NCBI GenBank assembly: GCA_038210275.1
Contig: JBBQWV010000002.1
Coordinates: 186,001-250,000 of the forward strand
Reading direction: 5' to 3'
From: PALSA-1296 sp038210275
GTDB lineage: Bacteria > Bacteroidota > Ignavibacteria > Palsa-1295
Length of the DNA: 64,000 nucleotides
Shown here: positions 9,872-18,978 of the stretch, piece after piece
How the letters are laid out: every line of letters begins with the position of its first letter
Position numbering within the stretch: the first letter of the stretch is position 1
Program-made: the position numbers and the translations under genes
The notes under the pieces: generated by a model
The model's input: the letters and a program-made list of their open reading frames with translations, nothing else
Database searches by the model: none
What the model was told of the DNA's origin: nothing

Positions 9872-10546
9872 TTAGAGTCCATTTGGTACGCGAAGTACTG
9901 ATCCGTTCACTGCTTTGCCTTCATCCGATGCTAAGAACAAACAAAGAGCCGCAATATCTTCCGGCTTCGTCCATTTGGGAATATCTTCCGGTGCGCCCCA
10001 CGATTCATTTGCTTTTGTATGAATCACCGTCGGCACAATACAATTCGCATTCACTCCGTACTCTTTCGTTTCAAGTGCAATAGTTTGCGTGAATACAATC
10101 ACAGCGGCTTTGGCAGCAACATAAGCCGCTTTCTTTGGTTCGGGCTTTAACGCAGTTTCAGCCCCCATTGTTACTATTGAGCCTACTCCAACCGGTTTCA
10201 TTAATTTCGTCGCTTGCTTGACGCAATGAAATGTTGCAAGGATATTCAGATCCATCACATAACGAAAATCCTCTGTTGAAATTTCCTCATGCGGCGCCCA
10301 CGGCTTTAAGCCGCCGATCGTTGCAAAGAGCAATCGCGGCGCACCAAACTTTTGGTTTGCATAATTAAATGCAGCCTCAACTGACGATTCATTTGCACTA
10401 TCAATTTTCTGAAAAAGGAAGTGCTCATCTCTGAATCCGTCATCAAATGCATCCATTCCTGCCACGTTCCAGCCCTTACCCAAAAAATACTTTCGCGTGG
10501 CGCTTCCGAGTCCGCCGGATGATCCGGTTAAATATAATGTATTCAT
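9872..10546 (-). CDS. SDR family oxidoreductase
   Basis: A classical short-chain dehydrogenase fold is visible: the Rossmann motif TGSSGGLG at residues 5-12 from the start chosen here, an NAG-like strand region MDLNILATFHCV, and the active-site YVAAK. The ATG at 10546 is preferred over the upstream one at 10582 because it places the Rossmann strand at the N-terminus, as is normal, giving 224 residues. The usual catalytic Ser 12-14 residues before Tyr is missing (the stretch reads TMGAET), as in some dihydropteridine-reductase-like SDRs that rely on Tyr and Lys only. Substrate unknown; NAD(P)H cofactor is inferred. It is the first gene of the minus-strand run to the window start and is divergent from the AI-2E transporter gene. 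Confidence 0.85.
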   Translation of the reverse strand: MNTLYLTGSSGGLGSATRKYFLGKGWNVAGMDAFDDGFRDEHFLFQKIDSANESSVEAAFNYANQKFGAPRLLFATIGGLKPWAPHEEISTEDFRYVMDLNILATFHCVKQATKLMKPVGVGSIVTMGAETALKPEPKKAAYVAAKAAVIVFTQTIALETKEYGVNANCIVPTVIHTKANESWGAPEDIPKWTKPEDIAALCLFLASDEGKAVNGSVLRVPNGL

Positions 10547-10689
10547 AATATGCAAAGTTACGGAAGAAGTACGACTCCCCATCTCAAAAAAAACATCCTA
10601 TTCAATTAAAGCGATGGTGCATTGTTCAGGTAGTATTCCAAAAAATGTAGTAAATTGCATAAATTATCACGTACGCATCTCGCACAATA
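10547..10689. promoter_or_regulatory. Divergent intergenic region between SDR operon and AI-2E transporter operon
   Basis: This 143-nt gap separates two gene runs that read away from each other, so promoters for both should lie here. It is AT-rich. I could not settle on convincing paired promoter hexamers in either direction. Confidence 0.5.
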
Positions 10690-11967
10690 ATGCTAAACTC
10701 GCAGGAAAACTCAATTATCTTGACTTCCGATCATCCTGATCCGCAGTCCGCTATTTCCGAGATCAAGCATGCATCCCGCTTCGATGGAATCGCAATTGCA
10801 TTAGGTGGACTGGCGCTTGTCGTGCTCGTAGCATTTATTATTGAAGGCTTTTGGCCCTTCGTGATCGCTGCTGCTCTTTTTCTTCTTCTCTTTCCTTTCC
10901 GGGAATACCGCGCTTCTCGGACGATCATGTTTGCCGCTGGAATTCTTACAGGTCTTTGGCTTTTTATCACGCTCGCAAGTCTGATGCTTCCTTTTATTAT
11001 CGGACTTCTGATCGCCTATCTCTTTAATCCGGTAGTAACGCGGATCGAATCTAAATGGAAAATTGCGCGAGGTTGGAGTTCGCTTGTAATCGTCATTCTT
11101 TTATGCACCATCGTTTTCATACTGGGTTGGCTGCTTATTCCTATCATTATCGATCAATTACAAACATTGCTTATGACGATCTCCGATTATTTTCAACATT
11201 CAAAGTTAACGTTTGATGAGAAAGGAATTCGTAATTTCTTTTTATCGCTTGGGTTGCCGCAGAAATTTACCGATCAATATCTGACAACACAGATCAATCA
11301 ACAGTTAAAAATACTCTATACTGGGCTTCCGGAAGTTATGGTCACCATACTTTCTGCTTTACCGGGATATGCGGCACGTATGCTTGATCTTATTATTATT
11401 CCTATCGCCGCGATCTACTTTCTCAAAGATTGGCAGGTGATGGTAGAGAGTATAGAATCACTCGTCTCACAACGACATAGACCGGCATTTATTACAACAT
11501 TCCGCAATATAGATAAAGTACTTTACGGATATATTCGTGGACAATCAACGGTTGCTGCGATCATCGGATTATTGGCAGCCATTGCTTTCACAATTCTCGG
11601 TATTCCTTATGGCGCACTACTAGGGCTTGTCGTCGCGCTCTTCGATCTTATCCCGTTCATCGGACTTATCGTCAGCATCATTGTTGTCGAAGTTGTGATA
11701 TTACTCACGATGCCAATAACTTTCGGCTCGCTTGCAAGCGGATTTTTAGTGATTGCCGGATTGCATACATTCGAGAATTATTATTTGGGTCCAAAAATTG
11801 TCGGCAAAGGAGTGGGCATTCCACCGGTACTTATTATTATTTCGATATTCGTCTTTGGCTACTTCATGGGATTTATCGGAATGATTATCGCCGTGCCACT
11901 GACAGGTATTATCTTGCTCTTTGTCCGCGAATATAGGCAAGCACTTGTCGAACATCCTTTACAATAA
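10690..11967 (+). CDS. AI-2E family transporter (putative permease)
   Basis: The 425-residue protein fits PF01594 (AI-2E/PerM/YdgG-type). After a hydrophilic N-terminus of about 35 residues come paired hydrophobic segments, a central extramembrane region (about 165-220), then segments with the family-typical YIRGQSTVAAIIGLLAAIAF, a GIPYGALLGLVVALFDLIPFIG stretch and FENYYLGPKIVGKGVGIPP. Members are thought to be membrane transporters, some exporting autoinducer-2 and others acting in Na+/H+ exchange; the substrate cannot be read from sequence. It is followed after 3 nt by rsmI and is the first gene of a plus-strand run. Confidence 0.9.
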   Translation: MLNSQENSIILTSDHPDPQSAISEIKHASRFDGIAIALGGLALVVLVAFIIEGFWPFVIAAALFLLLFPFREYRASRTIMFAAGILTGLWLFITLASLMLPFIIGLLIAYLFNPVVTRIESKWKIARGWSSLVIVILLCTIVFILGWLLIPIIIDQLQTLLMTISDYFQHSKLTFDEKGIRNFFLSLGLPQKFTDQYLTTQINQQLKILYTGLPEVMVTILSALPGYAARMLDLIIIPIAAIYFLKDWQVMVESIESLVSQRHRPAFITTFRNIDKVLYGYIRGQSTVAAIIGLLAAIAFTILGIPYGALLGLVVALFDLIPFIGLIVSIIVVEVVILLTMPITFGSLASGFLVIAGLHTFENYYLGPKIVGKGVGIPPVLIIISIFVFGYFMGFIGMIIAVPLTGIILLFVREYRQALVEHPLQ

Positions 11968-11970
11968 CTG

Positions 11971-12666
11971 ATGAAGGGCACGCTGCATATTGTCTCTACT
12001 CCGATTGGAAATATTACAGATATTTCTGCTCGTGCAATCGAGGCAATAAGAAATTGCGACATCCTTCTATGCGAAGAAGCAAAACCTGCAAGGCGGCTTC
12101 TCTCGCAATTACAAATTCAAAAAGAATTTATTCTACTCAATGAGCATACGACGAAAGAAGCAACTGCTGAAGCTCTTGAACTTTTAGACTCCGGGAAATC
12201 GCTCTCTCTTATCTCCGATGATGGCACTCCTCTTCTTGCTGACCCCGGAAGTCAGTTAGTACGCGGATGCATTGAACGAGATATAAAAATTATTCCGATT
12301 CCGGGAGCATCAAGTATCCTTGCTGCGATTGTTGCAAGTGGCTTTTCGCTTCTGTCATTTACATTTGTTGGTTTTCTCCCTCGTGATAAAGCCGAAAGAA
12401 AAAAATATGCAGCACAATATAAGACAAGAAAGGAAACTCATATTTTTCTTGAAGCGCCATATAGATTGAATCAACTTTTGCAAGATCTCGCCGACGGATT
12501 GGGAGCAGATAAACGAGCAGCTATCTGTATAGATTTAACAATGCCAACCGAAAGATTTGAGCGTGGTACGCTTGGGCAATTACTGAAGCATTTCACCGAT
12601 CATCCTTTCAAAGGTGAATTCGTTGTAGTGACAGAAGGCGCAAGGGGGAAATTTTTGCCCCGATGA
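11971..12666 (+). CDS. rsmI: 16S rRNA (cytidine1402-2'-O)-methyltransferase RsmI
   Basis: This tetrapyrrole-methylase-fold enzyme 2'-O-methylates C1402 of 16S rRNA in the decoding centre using SAM. Motifs seen: LHIVSTPIGNITDIS at the N-terminus, SDDGTPLLADPG at 82-93 and PIPGASS at 109-115 (SAM pocket), FVGFLPRDKAERK and a C-terminal KGEFVVVTEG. At 231 residues it lacks the roughly 40-50 residue C-terminal helical extension found in longer (270-290) homologues; the motif order is complete, so it is probably a short natural form and not a truncation. It follows the transporter gene by 3 nt. Confidence 0.93.
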   Translation: MKGTLHIVSTPIGNITDISARAIEAIRNCDILLCEEAKPARRLLSQLQIQKEFILLNEHTTKEATAEALELLDSGKSLSLISDDGTPLLADPGSQLVRGCIERDIKIIPIPGASSILAAIVASGFSLLSFTFVGFLPRDKAERKKYAAQYKTRKETHIFLEAPYRLNQLLQDLADGLGADKRAAICIDLTMPTERFERGTLGQLLKHFTDHPFKGEFVVVTEGARGKFLPR

Positions 12667-12714
12667 CAAAGCCACCTGCAAAACTTTAGCTTTCAACCCC
12701 ATTGTTAGCACGAA

Positions 12715-15700
12715 GTGAAACCAGCCTTTCAATTTATTTTTATCATTGTTTTTTTCATCGCCGGAATACTCTGTAGTTCCGTGGGTTATGCCCAAGAACG
12801 AAGTTTTCGAGTCACAGTGCATTCGATTGAAGACTCTCTCATCACTTTGCCAAATGAATTTATTATTCCGGGCAGCATCCACATTACGATTGACTCCACA
12901 ATAATTTTACAAGAGGGACGCGACTTTGTAATTGATTCCGGATTTCACACGCTTACTCTTTCATTGCAAACGAGAAAAACTTTTTTTAGTATTCCCTCAG
13001 GGGAATTGCGGACTGCTCCATCGCGAATAATAGAAGTCCGTTATTCCGTCATCCCGCTAAATCTTCATAGAATTTATAGCCGGTATCAATTTCCAAATGA
13101 TTCAAATAGATCAGCATTGCAAGTTAGCAGACTTGATACGGTCATTAATAATTCACAAACGAATATTGCTTCGAATGAAAATATAATGAATCTGACAAAA
13201 TCAGGCGGTATCACGCGCGGAATACAAGCAGGCAATACGCAAGATCTGAGCTTCACCAATAGCTTCAATCTCACATTCAGTGGTAATCTTGGTGATGAGC
13301 TTTCTTTCAAAGGCGCATTGAGTGAAGAGTCAACTCCCCTTCAACCCGAAGGAAATACGCAAACACTGCGAGACATTGACCGCATCTATATCGAAATGAC
13401 TGCCGGAAAAACATTTCAGGCAACGCTCGGCGATTACACTCTTGATCTTCATCCCAAAAAAGCTTTTTTTTCTTACAGACAAGATGAAGGACTTGATCCG
13501 ATCTTCAATAATTTCTCACGGAAAGTCCTCGGAGTAAAGACTGTACTTGACGTTGGACCAACAGAATTACTTCTGAGTGCATCGGCAACAAAAGGGAAAT
13601 TTACTACTTTCGCATTTCAAGGTTTAGATGCTGTTCAAGGACCATACCGGCTCCAAGGAAAAAGTGGCGAACGAAATATAATTGTCATAGCCGGAACAGA
13701 ACACATTTATATTGATGGCATTCAACTGGTTCGCGGAGAGCTAAATGATTATGTGATAGACTACGGATTATCGGAAATCAGATTTTCGAATAAGCGGATT
13801 ATTACGAGTAATTCGCGTATTACCGTTGACTTTGAATATACCGACCAGCAATACAGCCGTACTCTTATTGCGGGATCACAGACGACGCAGTTTTTTGATA
13901 ACAGAATACAATTCAGCGCAAGTTATATTAGGGAAGGAGATAATCAGAATGCACCACTTAATCTAAATCTCAGTGACTCCGATAAAACTCTCCTCACGAA
14001 TGCCGGAGCAGATCCTACAAAGGCAAGTAAATCCGGTGTACTTTTCGCGGGGAAAGATTCACTTGGCAGAGCAAGAGGAAATTATTCAAGAATTGATACC
14101 GTCATCAATGGAAAGACCATCTCTCTTTATCGCTTCTCACCTTTTGACACCGTAAACGCTGTCTATAATATCGCCTTTGGTAATGCAGGGTTGAACAAAG
14201 GCTCGTATATAAGAAACGGTATTGGACAATATTCATTTGTCGGAATCGGATCCGGAGATTATGACACGACAACGTATCTCCCACTGCCGCAACGAAATCA
14301 AATTTTTACAGGACAGCTTACTTTTTTTCCGTTACAATCATTGGCACTGACGGCTGAACTTGCACTTTCTGATCTTCAGCAAAATCTTTTTGCACCGACG
14401 AATTCAATACAAGATCATGCCTACCATCTTTATGGTTCGTATTCTGATACAGTCGGGACGCTACGTATTGGAGCAAATTATTTAGAACGGTATTCTGGAG
14501 CTAATTTTACACCGATAGACCGCGACAGAAAACCGGAAGAATTGCGATCGTACGGACTTGATGCGCCGATTGATAATTATTCTTTCACCATAAGCTCGGA
14601 GCGTGAACGAAAGACTTCGCTTTCATTCGGAGTATCGAATCTTGCACTTCAATTATTATATGGTTCGTATGAACGTGGTATTGGAATTTACTCTGCAGAA
14701 CGGTTTGGTGGAATTGCAACTATGGCAGAAGATTCATCCTGGCTTCCGCGTCTCATAATATCAGCATCCCATATCCCAACATCGGATTCATCTATTGGCG
14801 TAAAGTCCGTTTGGGATTCATACAGTGTTCTAACATCAAAGACGTTGAAATTCAACTTGTCATTTATTACTCCATCCCTCGATTATATTTCGGAAACAAA
14901 GAGATCCAATTCATTTGCGAGTAGCGATACACTGACTAAACAGTCGTTCCGATACCACCAATTTACTCCTAAAATAGATTGGCGGCTGAGTGATAAAATA
15001 AATTTTGGAGCCTCAATTCAATTTCGTTCTGATGATAGCTCACGTACTGGCATGTTCACCCATATCAGTGATGGAACAACCTATCAATTTAGTTCTTCAC
15101 TCCTAAATCTGTCGGGGTTTTCCTCACAACTTGATATTGGCTATCGCAGAAAAAATTATGCTGATTCACTTTCTAAAGTCCTGAATGGCGGCGACATTTC
15201 AAGTGTACTCTTGAGGTTCCAACCTCGCTATCAAAGCTCGAATAATATTATCAATATTGATGGCATTTACGAAGCATCGGAGCAACGCTCTGCACGTGTT
15301 GAAAGAATATTCTTTCCTGTACAAAAAGGGCTTGGCAATTACAAATATCTTGGGGATTTAAACGGGAATGGGAAACAAGATCCTGAGGAGTTTGCTCTCG
15401 CGACTTATAGCGACGAAGGGGCATTCATTCTTCTTACCATTCCGACAGAGGCATTATTCCCTGTTACTGATCTCCGTTCTTCACTTCGAATCAGAACTAA
15501 CCCCCTTCCATTTCTTGGCACGGAAACCTCAATTCGCATCGAAGAGAATAGCAGCGACCCGCATTCATCGGATATCTATCTTTTCAAACTTTCACATTTT
15601 CTAAATGACAGTTCTACTATTCACGGACTCATTGAAACGCAGCAGGACATAAATATTTTAGATAATGATCCTACTCAATCATATCGTCTCCGATTTCTTG

Positions 15701-16293
15701 AGCGAAAGAACTCGGCTCAATATAATACCGGCTTAGAGAAATTATATTCTCGCGAATTCTCGCTTCGCGGGAAATTTAGACCGACTTATGAATTAAGCAA
15801 TGAGACGAACATTGCTCAAATTTTAGATAAAGCAGAAACTGATCAGCATTCAACAACTCCATCTCATTCAACTGAGCGAATTGATTTTAATACTCAATGG
15901 ACGTATGAGCCTTTTGCTTCACCTTTTGGATTTGGATTAAAAGCAGGATTCTCCTATGCAAATGATGTTTCATTTGTACCAATAGTCAAAAGCTATCTCA
16001 ATACTTTTTCAGTCAATGGGCGCTATAGTATCACTACTTCGACTCGATTACGGTTGGAACTTGGAAGAGATGAACTTGCCATAAAAAATTCGAATATCAC
16101 TCTGACACTTCCCTATTCACTGACACAAGGCAGATCAGCGGGCAGCACTTGGCTCTGGAGCCTATCGTTGGATGTGCAGATCGCATCAGGCATTGTCCTC
16201 ACAGCGGGTTATAACGGGCGTTCAGAGCTTGCTAATGGAATCGACCGCAGTGTTGTCCATAATGGCAGAGCGGAAGTTCGGGCTTCGTTTTAA
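12715..16293 (+). CDS. Large outer-membrane beta-barrel candidate, function unknown
   Basis: The gene uses GTG at 12715 and encodes 1192 residues. A signal peptide is clear (FIIVFFIAGILCSSVGYA, cleavage about residue 26). After about 150 residues the sequence alternates short beta-type strands with Asn/Ser/Asp turns to the end, and the last residue is Phe (EVRASF), the typical C-terminal signal of barrel proteins. A middle segment (GPYRL, RNIIVIAGTEHIYIDG, LNDYVIDYGLSEIRFSNKR) resembles large outer-membrane proteins found across the FCB group. An EF-hand-like loop, DLNGNGKQDPEE, lies at about 15355-15390. A SprA-like or passenger-barrel function is possible but not supported by a diagnostic motif. 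It sits between rsmI and an unrecognised gene. Confidence 0.8.
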   Translation: MKPAFQFIFIIVFFIAGILCSSVGYAQERSFRVTVHSIEDSLITLPNEFIIPGSIHITIDSTIILQEGRDFVIDSGFHTLTLSLQTRKTFFSIPSGELRTAPSRIIEVRYSVIPLNLHRIYSRYQFPNDSNRSALQVSRLDTVINNSQTNIASNENIMNLTKSGGITRGIQAGNTQDLSFTNSFNLTFSGNLGDELSFKGALSEESTPLQPEGNTQTLRDIDRIYIEMTAGKTFQATLGDYTLDLHPKKAFFSYRQDEGLDPIFNNFSRKVLGVKTVLDVGPTELLLSASATKGKFTTFAFQGLDAVQGPYRLQGKSGERNIIVIAGTEHIYIDGIQLVRGELNDYVIDYGLSEIRFSNKRIITSNSRITVDFEYTDQQYSRTLIAGSQTTQFFDNRIQFSASYIREGDNQNAPLNLNLSDSDKTLLTNAGADPTKASKSGVLFAGKDSLGRARGNYSRIDTVINGKTISLYRFSPFDTVNAVYNIAFGNAGLNKGSYIRNGIGQYSFVGIGSGDYDTTTYLPLPQRNQIFTGQLTFFPLQSLALTAELALSDLQQNLFAPTNSIQDHAYHLYGSYSDTVGTLRIGANYLERYSGANFTPIDRDRKPEELRSYGLDAPIDNYSFTISSERERKTSLSFGVSNLALQLLYGSYERGIGIYSAERFGGIATMAEDSSWLPRLIISASHIPTSDSSIGVKSVWDSYSVLTSKTLKFNLSFITPSLDYISETKRSNSFASSDTLTKQSFRYHQFTPKIDWRLSDKINFGASIQFRSDDSSRTGMFTHISDGTTYQFSSSLLNLSGFSSQLDIGYRRKNYADSLSKVLNGGDISSVLLRFQPRYQSSNNIINIDGIYEASEQRSARVERIFFPVQKGLGNYKYLGDLNGNGKQDPEEFALATYSDEGAFILLTIPTEALFPVTDLRSSLRIRTNPLPFLGTETSIRIEENSSDPHSSDIYLFKLSHFLNDSSTIHGLIETQQDINILDNDPTQSYRLRFLERKNSAQYNTGLEKLYSREFSLRGKFRPTYELSNETNIAQILDKAETDQHSTTPSHSTERIDFNTQWTYEPFASPFGFGLKAGFSYANDVSFVPIVKSYLNTFSVNGRYSITTSTRLRLELGRDELAIKNSNITLTLPYSLTQGRSAGSTWLWSLSLDVQIASGIVLTAGYNGRSELANGIDRSVVHNGRAEVRASF

Positions 16294-16357
16294 TTAGCTT
16301 TCGGAAAATGTTTGTAGCCTGTTCTGCGTTATATGCCAACGTATAAATCTGTGCACA

Positions 16358-17446
16358 ATGGAATCTACCACTACTCTACTCACCCCACCAATTGAACTTT
16401 GCGAAGATAAAGCCGCAAAAGTTATGCGTTGGATCTCGGAATCGGAAGATATTTCGAAAACGGAGTTTACCGTTGCGAGGCTTTTCGAGACGGGTGTCTT
16501 GCAGGATAATACAAAGGCATTTCTTCACCTCATCCTTGAAGAACAATTTCCGGGCGAACGTATTGCGCTTGAACTTCCTCCTGAAGAAATTCATAAAATT
16601 TTATCCGATGCATTCACAAAAACATATCGCTATCTTCTCACACCACATACTTTTCTTTCAGATTTTTTAACCTTTGGTAACGATAGTGTAACCATTGGCG
16701 AGAAAATGCTGGCAAGGCTGAGCTATCTTGTTGATTATCAGTATTTCACTGATATGCTTGATGAGTGGTTTGCGATCTGGCTGCAAAGCGGAAATCCGAA
16801 TATTCCGAAAAGCGAATTGAGTAAATTTATCAGTGATGTAGATCGCTCGATCATAAGATACTCAACTCTAACTGAGATCAGTACCTTTCTTCTCCCCCTC
16901 TTCGAATTTGAAGGGTTGCAGTCGGTTAGTCATGAAACAATGCAGATTTTTCTCGCTGATAAATCTCTCTCTTTCCCACCCGATGGTGAATTGGTAACCT
17001 ATAGCTCAGATGATGCAGCTCTTCTATTAAAAGAAGCATTGATTAATTCTGAGTTGGTACAGCCTGTTGAAGAATTTGCTCCGATACCAGAATATGACAG
17101 CTTCTTAAAAGAATTACGTGATGTCGGTGTAATGCTCCCTCCGCCTCATCGTATAACTGAGAAAATTGAAATCGAAGAAGAGAAAATAAACCTTCCTCCG
17201 ATTCAAATGTTTATCAGTTTGAAACTTCGTAAGAAGTGTCTCGAAAAAATATTCCATGAGAATATTCATGAATATGATCGTGCGATCTCAATGCTTAATT
17301 CCATCGAGGATTATTCGCAGGCTGAATTAAATTTACAGACACTGCTTCAGATTCATAAAATATCGCAAGATTCGAAAACTGCACATCGCTTAGAAGCAGC
17401 ATTGCAATTACGTTTTGGTATCTCATCAACTATTATTTCCGATTAA
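16358..17446 (+). CDS. Unrecognised protein encoded directly upstream of obg
   Basis: I do not recognise this 362-residue protein. It has no signal peptide and no membrane segment, is rich in acidic residues and Leu, and looks mostly alpha-helical throughout. A Pro-rich linker (PEYDSF to LPPPHR) lies near residues 245-270, followed by a charged helix EKIEIEEEKINLPP and a C-terminal helical part. The stop codon TAA ends at 17446 and obg starts at 17447, so the two are probably co-translated. A link to ribosome assembly would be guilt by position only. Codon use and base composition do not differ visibly from neighbours. Confidence 0.75.
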   Translation: MESTTTLLTPPIELCEDKAAKVMRWISESEDISKTEFTVARLFETGVLQDNTKAFLHLILEEQFPGERIALELPPEEIHKILSDAFTKTYRYLLTPHTFLSDFLTFGNDSVTIGEKMLARLSYLVDYQYFTDMLDEWFAIWLQSGNPNIPKSELSKFISDVDRSIIRYSTLTEISTFLLPLFEFEGLQSVSHETMQIFLADKSLSFPPDGELVTYSSDDAALLLKEALINSELVQPVEEFAPIPEYDSFLKELRDVGVMLPPPHRITEKIEIEEEKINLPPIQMFISLKLRKKCLEKIFHENIHEYDRAISMLNSIEDYSQAELNLQTLLQIHKISQDSKTAHRLEAALQLRFGISSTIISD

Positions 17447-18457
17447 ATGAAATTTGTAGATCAGGCGAAGATCAGCGTAGCTGCCGGTAAAGGCGGGAAT
17501 GGCGTCATTGCTTGGCGCAAAGAAAAATATATTCCCAAAGGCGGTCCTACAGGTGGTAATGGCGGTACGGGCGGCTCGATAATTTTCCAAGCTGATCCGC
17601 AGCTATCAACCCTTCTCGATTTTCGCTACAACCGAAAATATGAAGCACGCGACGGCAATCCCGGCGAAGCAAATAATTGCACAGGGCGAAGCGCTGATGA
17701 TCTTCTGATCAAAGTACCTGTCGGTACGCTGATCTTGAAAGCCGGAACAGACGAGGCTCTTGCCGATCTTGTAACACCATTCGAGCAAGTTGTTATCGCT
17801 AAAGGCGGAAGAGGCGGATTAGGAAATCATTTTTTTAAGTCATCAACAAACCAAGCACCGCGCACGAAAACCGATGGCAAGCCCGGTGAACTGTTCGATC
17901 TTGAACTTGAGTTAAAACTTCTTGCCGACGTTGCGCTAGTCGGATTTCCGAACGCCGGAAAATCAACACTCATCAGCCGCATCTCCGCAGCGAAACCAAA
18001 AATTGCTGACTACCCATTTACGACACTTGTTCCAAATCTCGGCATCGTCCAAGCCCCGGAAGAACACCGTTCTTTTGTTGTTGCCGATATACCCGGTTTG
18101 ATCGAAGGAGCCAGCGAAGGCAAAGGACTTGGCTTGCAATTTCTTCGGCATATCGAACGCAGCAGCACTCTGCTTTTTCTTCTTGATGGATCGGATACCC
18201 TACAGTCGCCCGAAGAAGCGTATACTATTCTCAAAAAAGAACTGAAAACTTTCAGCAAGGAGTTAATGAAAAAGCCGCGCATTGTTTTGATCACCAAAGC
18301 AGATGCACTTACTCCGAAAGAAGTAAAAGCCTTTTTGAAGTTGACATTCGATAGAAAAAAACCGATGATTGTTAGCGCTGTGACCGGCGAAAATATTCCG
18401 GAGCTTATTTCGAAACTTTGGGATATCGTCAAGAAGTCGAAGGAAGCAATTGCGTAG
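17447..18457 (+). CDS. obg: GTPase Obg/CgtA
   Basis: This essential GTPase acts in 50S ribosome maturation and stress signalling. The glycine-rich Obg fold occupies residues 1-158 (AGKGGNGV, GGPTGGNGGTGG), and the G domain follows: G1 GFPNAGKST at 166-174, G2 TT at 192-193, G3 DIPG at 214-217, G4 TKAD at 283-286. The C-terminal OCT domain of some Obg proteins is absent, as is usual outside Firmicutes and Actinobacteria. The start abuts the stop of the preceding unrecognised gene, and crcB follows after 3 nt. Confidence 0.97.
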   Translation: MKFVDQAKISVAAGKGGNGVIAWRKEKYIPKGGPTGGNGGTGGSIIFQADPQLSTLLDFRYNRKYEARDGNPGEANNCTGRSADDLLIKVPVGTLILKAGTDEALADLVTPFEQVVIAKGGRGGLGNHFFKSSTNQAPRTKTDGKPGELFDLELELKLLADVALVGFPNAGKSTLISRISAAKPKIADYPFTTLVPNLGIVQAPEEHRSFVVADIPGLIEGASEGKGLGLQFLRHIERSSTLLFLLDGSDTLQSPEEAYTILKKELKTFSKELMKKPRIVLITKADALTPKEVKAFLKLTFDRKKPMIVSAVTGENIPELISKLWDIVKKSKEAIA

Positions 18458-18460
18458 CGT

Positions 18461-18832
18461 ATGAACTATTTTCTTGTTGCTATCGGCGCGGCGATTGGCG
18501 GAACACTCCGATATTTTCTTTCATCATCTTTCCAAACTCAAACCCCAGACTCATTCCCTTGGACGACTCTTGCGATTAACATTGCGGGTTCATTTCTTTT
18601 AGGACTTATTATGCAGCTTGCCGCTGACAGAAATATTATCGGCGAGAATCTAAAGGTATTTTTAACTATTGGTTTTTGCGGCGGATTTACAACCTTCTCA
18701 ACTTTTTCATTCGAAACAATTTCACTGTTCCAATCAGGTGAAATGCTTCGTGGACTTCTTTATATCGGAGCCTCTAATGTCCTCAGTATTTTAGCAGCCT
18801 TCGGCGGCTACTCTATCGGGAAGAATTTCTAA
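18461..18832 (+). CDS. crcB: Fluoride channel CrcB/Fluc
   Basis: The 123-residue protein has four hydrophobic helices and the family motifs GGTLRYFLSS in helix 1, TLAINIAGSFLLGL in helix 2 and GFCGGFTTFSTFSFE in helix 3, which forms the pore and the phenylalanine ladder. Fluc channels work as antiparallel dimers that export fluoride through the inner membrane. No fluoride riboswitch is seen upstream because the start lies only 3 nt after obg. The stop codon ends two nucleotides before the 3' end of the oppositely oriented tRNA-Leu gene. Confidence 0.95.
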   Translation: MNYFLVAIGAAIGGTLRYFLSSSFQTQTPDSFPWTTLAINIAGSFLLGLIMQLAADRNIIGENLKVFLTIGFCGGFTTFSTFSFETISLFQSGEMLRGLLYIGASNVLSILAAFGGYSIGKNF

Positions 18833-18834
18833 TG

Positions 18835-18918
18835 TGCCCAGAGTCGGACTCGAACCGACACACCGTTACCGGCGGCAGATTTTGAATCTGCTGCGTCTAC
18901 CAATTTCGCCATCCGGGC
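18835..18918 (-). tRNA. tRNA-Leu(CAA)
   Basis: An 84-nt class II tRNA reads on the minus strand. The acceptor stem GCCCGGA pairs with TCTGGGC, the anticodon stem-loop is GCAGA-TTCAAAA-TCTGC with anticodon CAA, a long variable arm follows (CGCCGGTAACGGTG), and the T loop reads GGTTCGAGTCC. The discriminator is A. The 3' CCA is not encoded. It lies 60 nt downstream of greA on the same strand and could be co-transcribed with it. Confidence 0.96.
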
Positions 18919-18978
18919 TTCTTTCAATGTACAATAATCAATGTGCAATGAAGAATGGAATGCAAAAATACAAAATGC

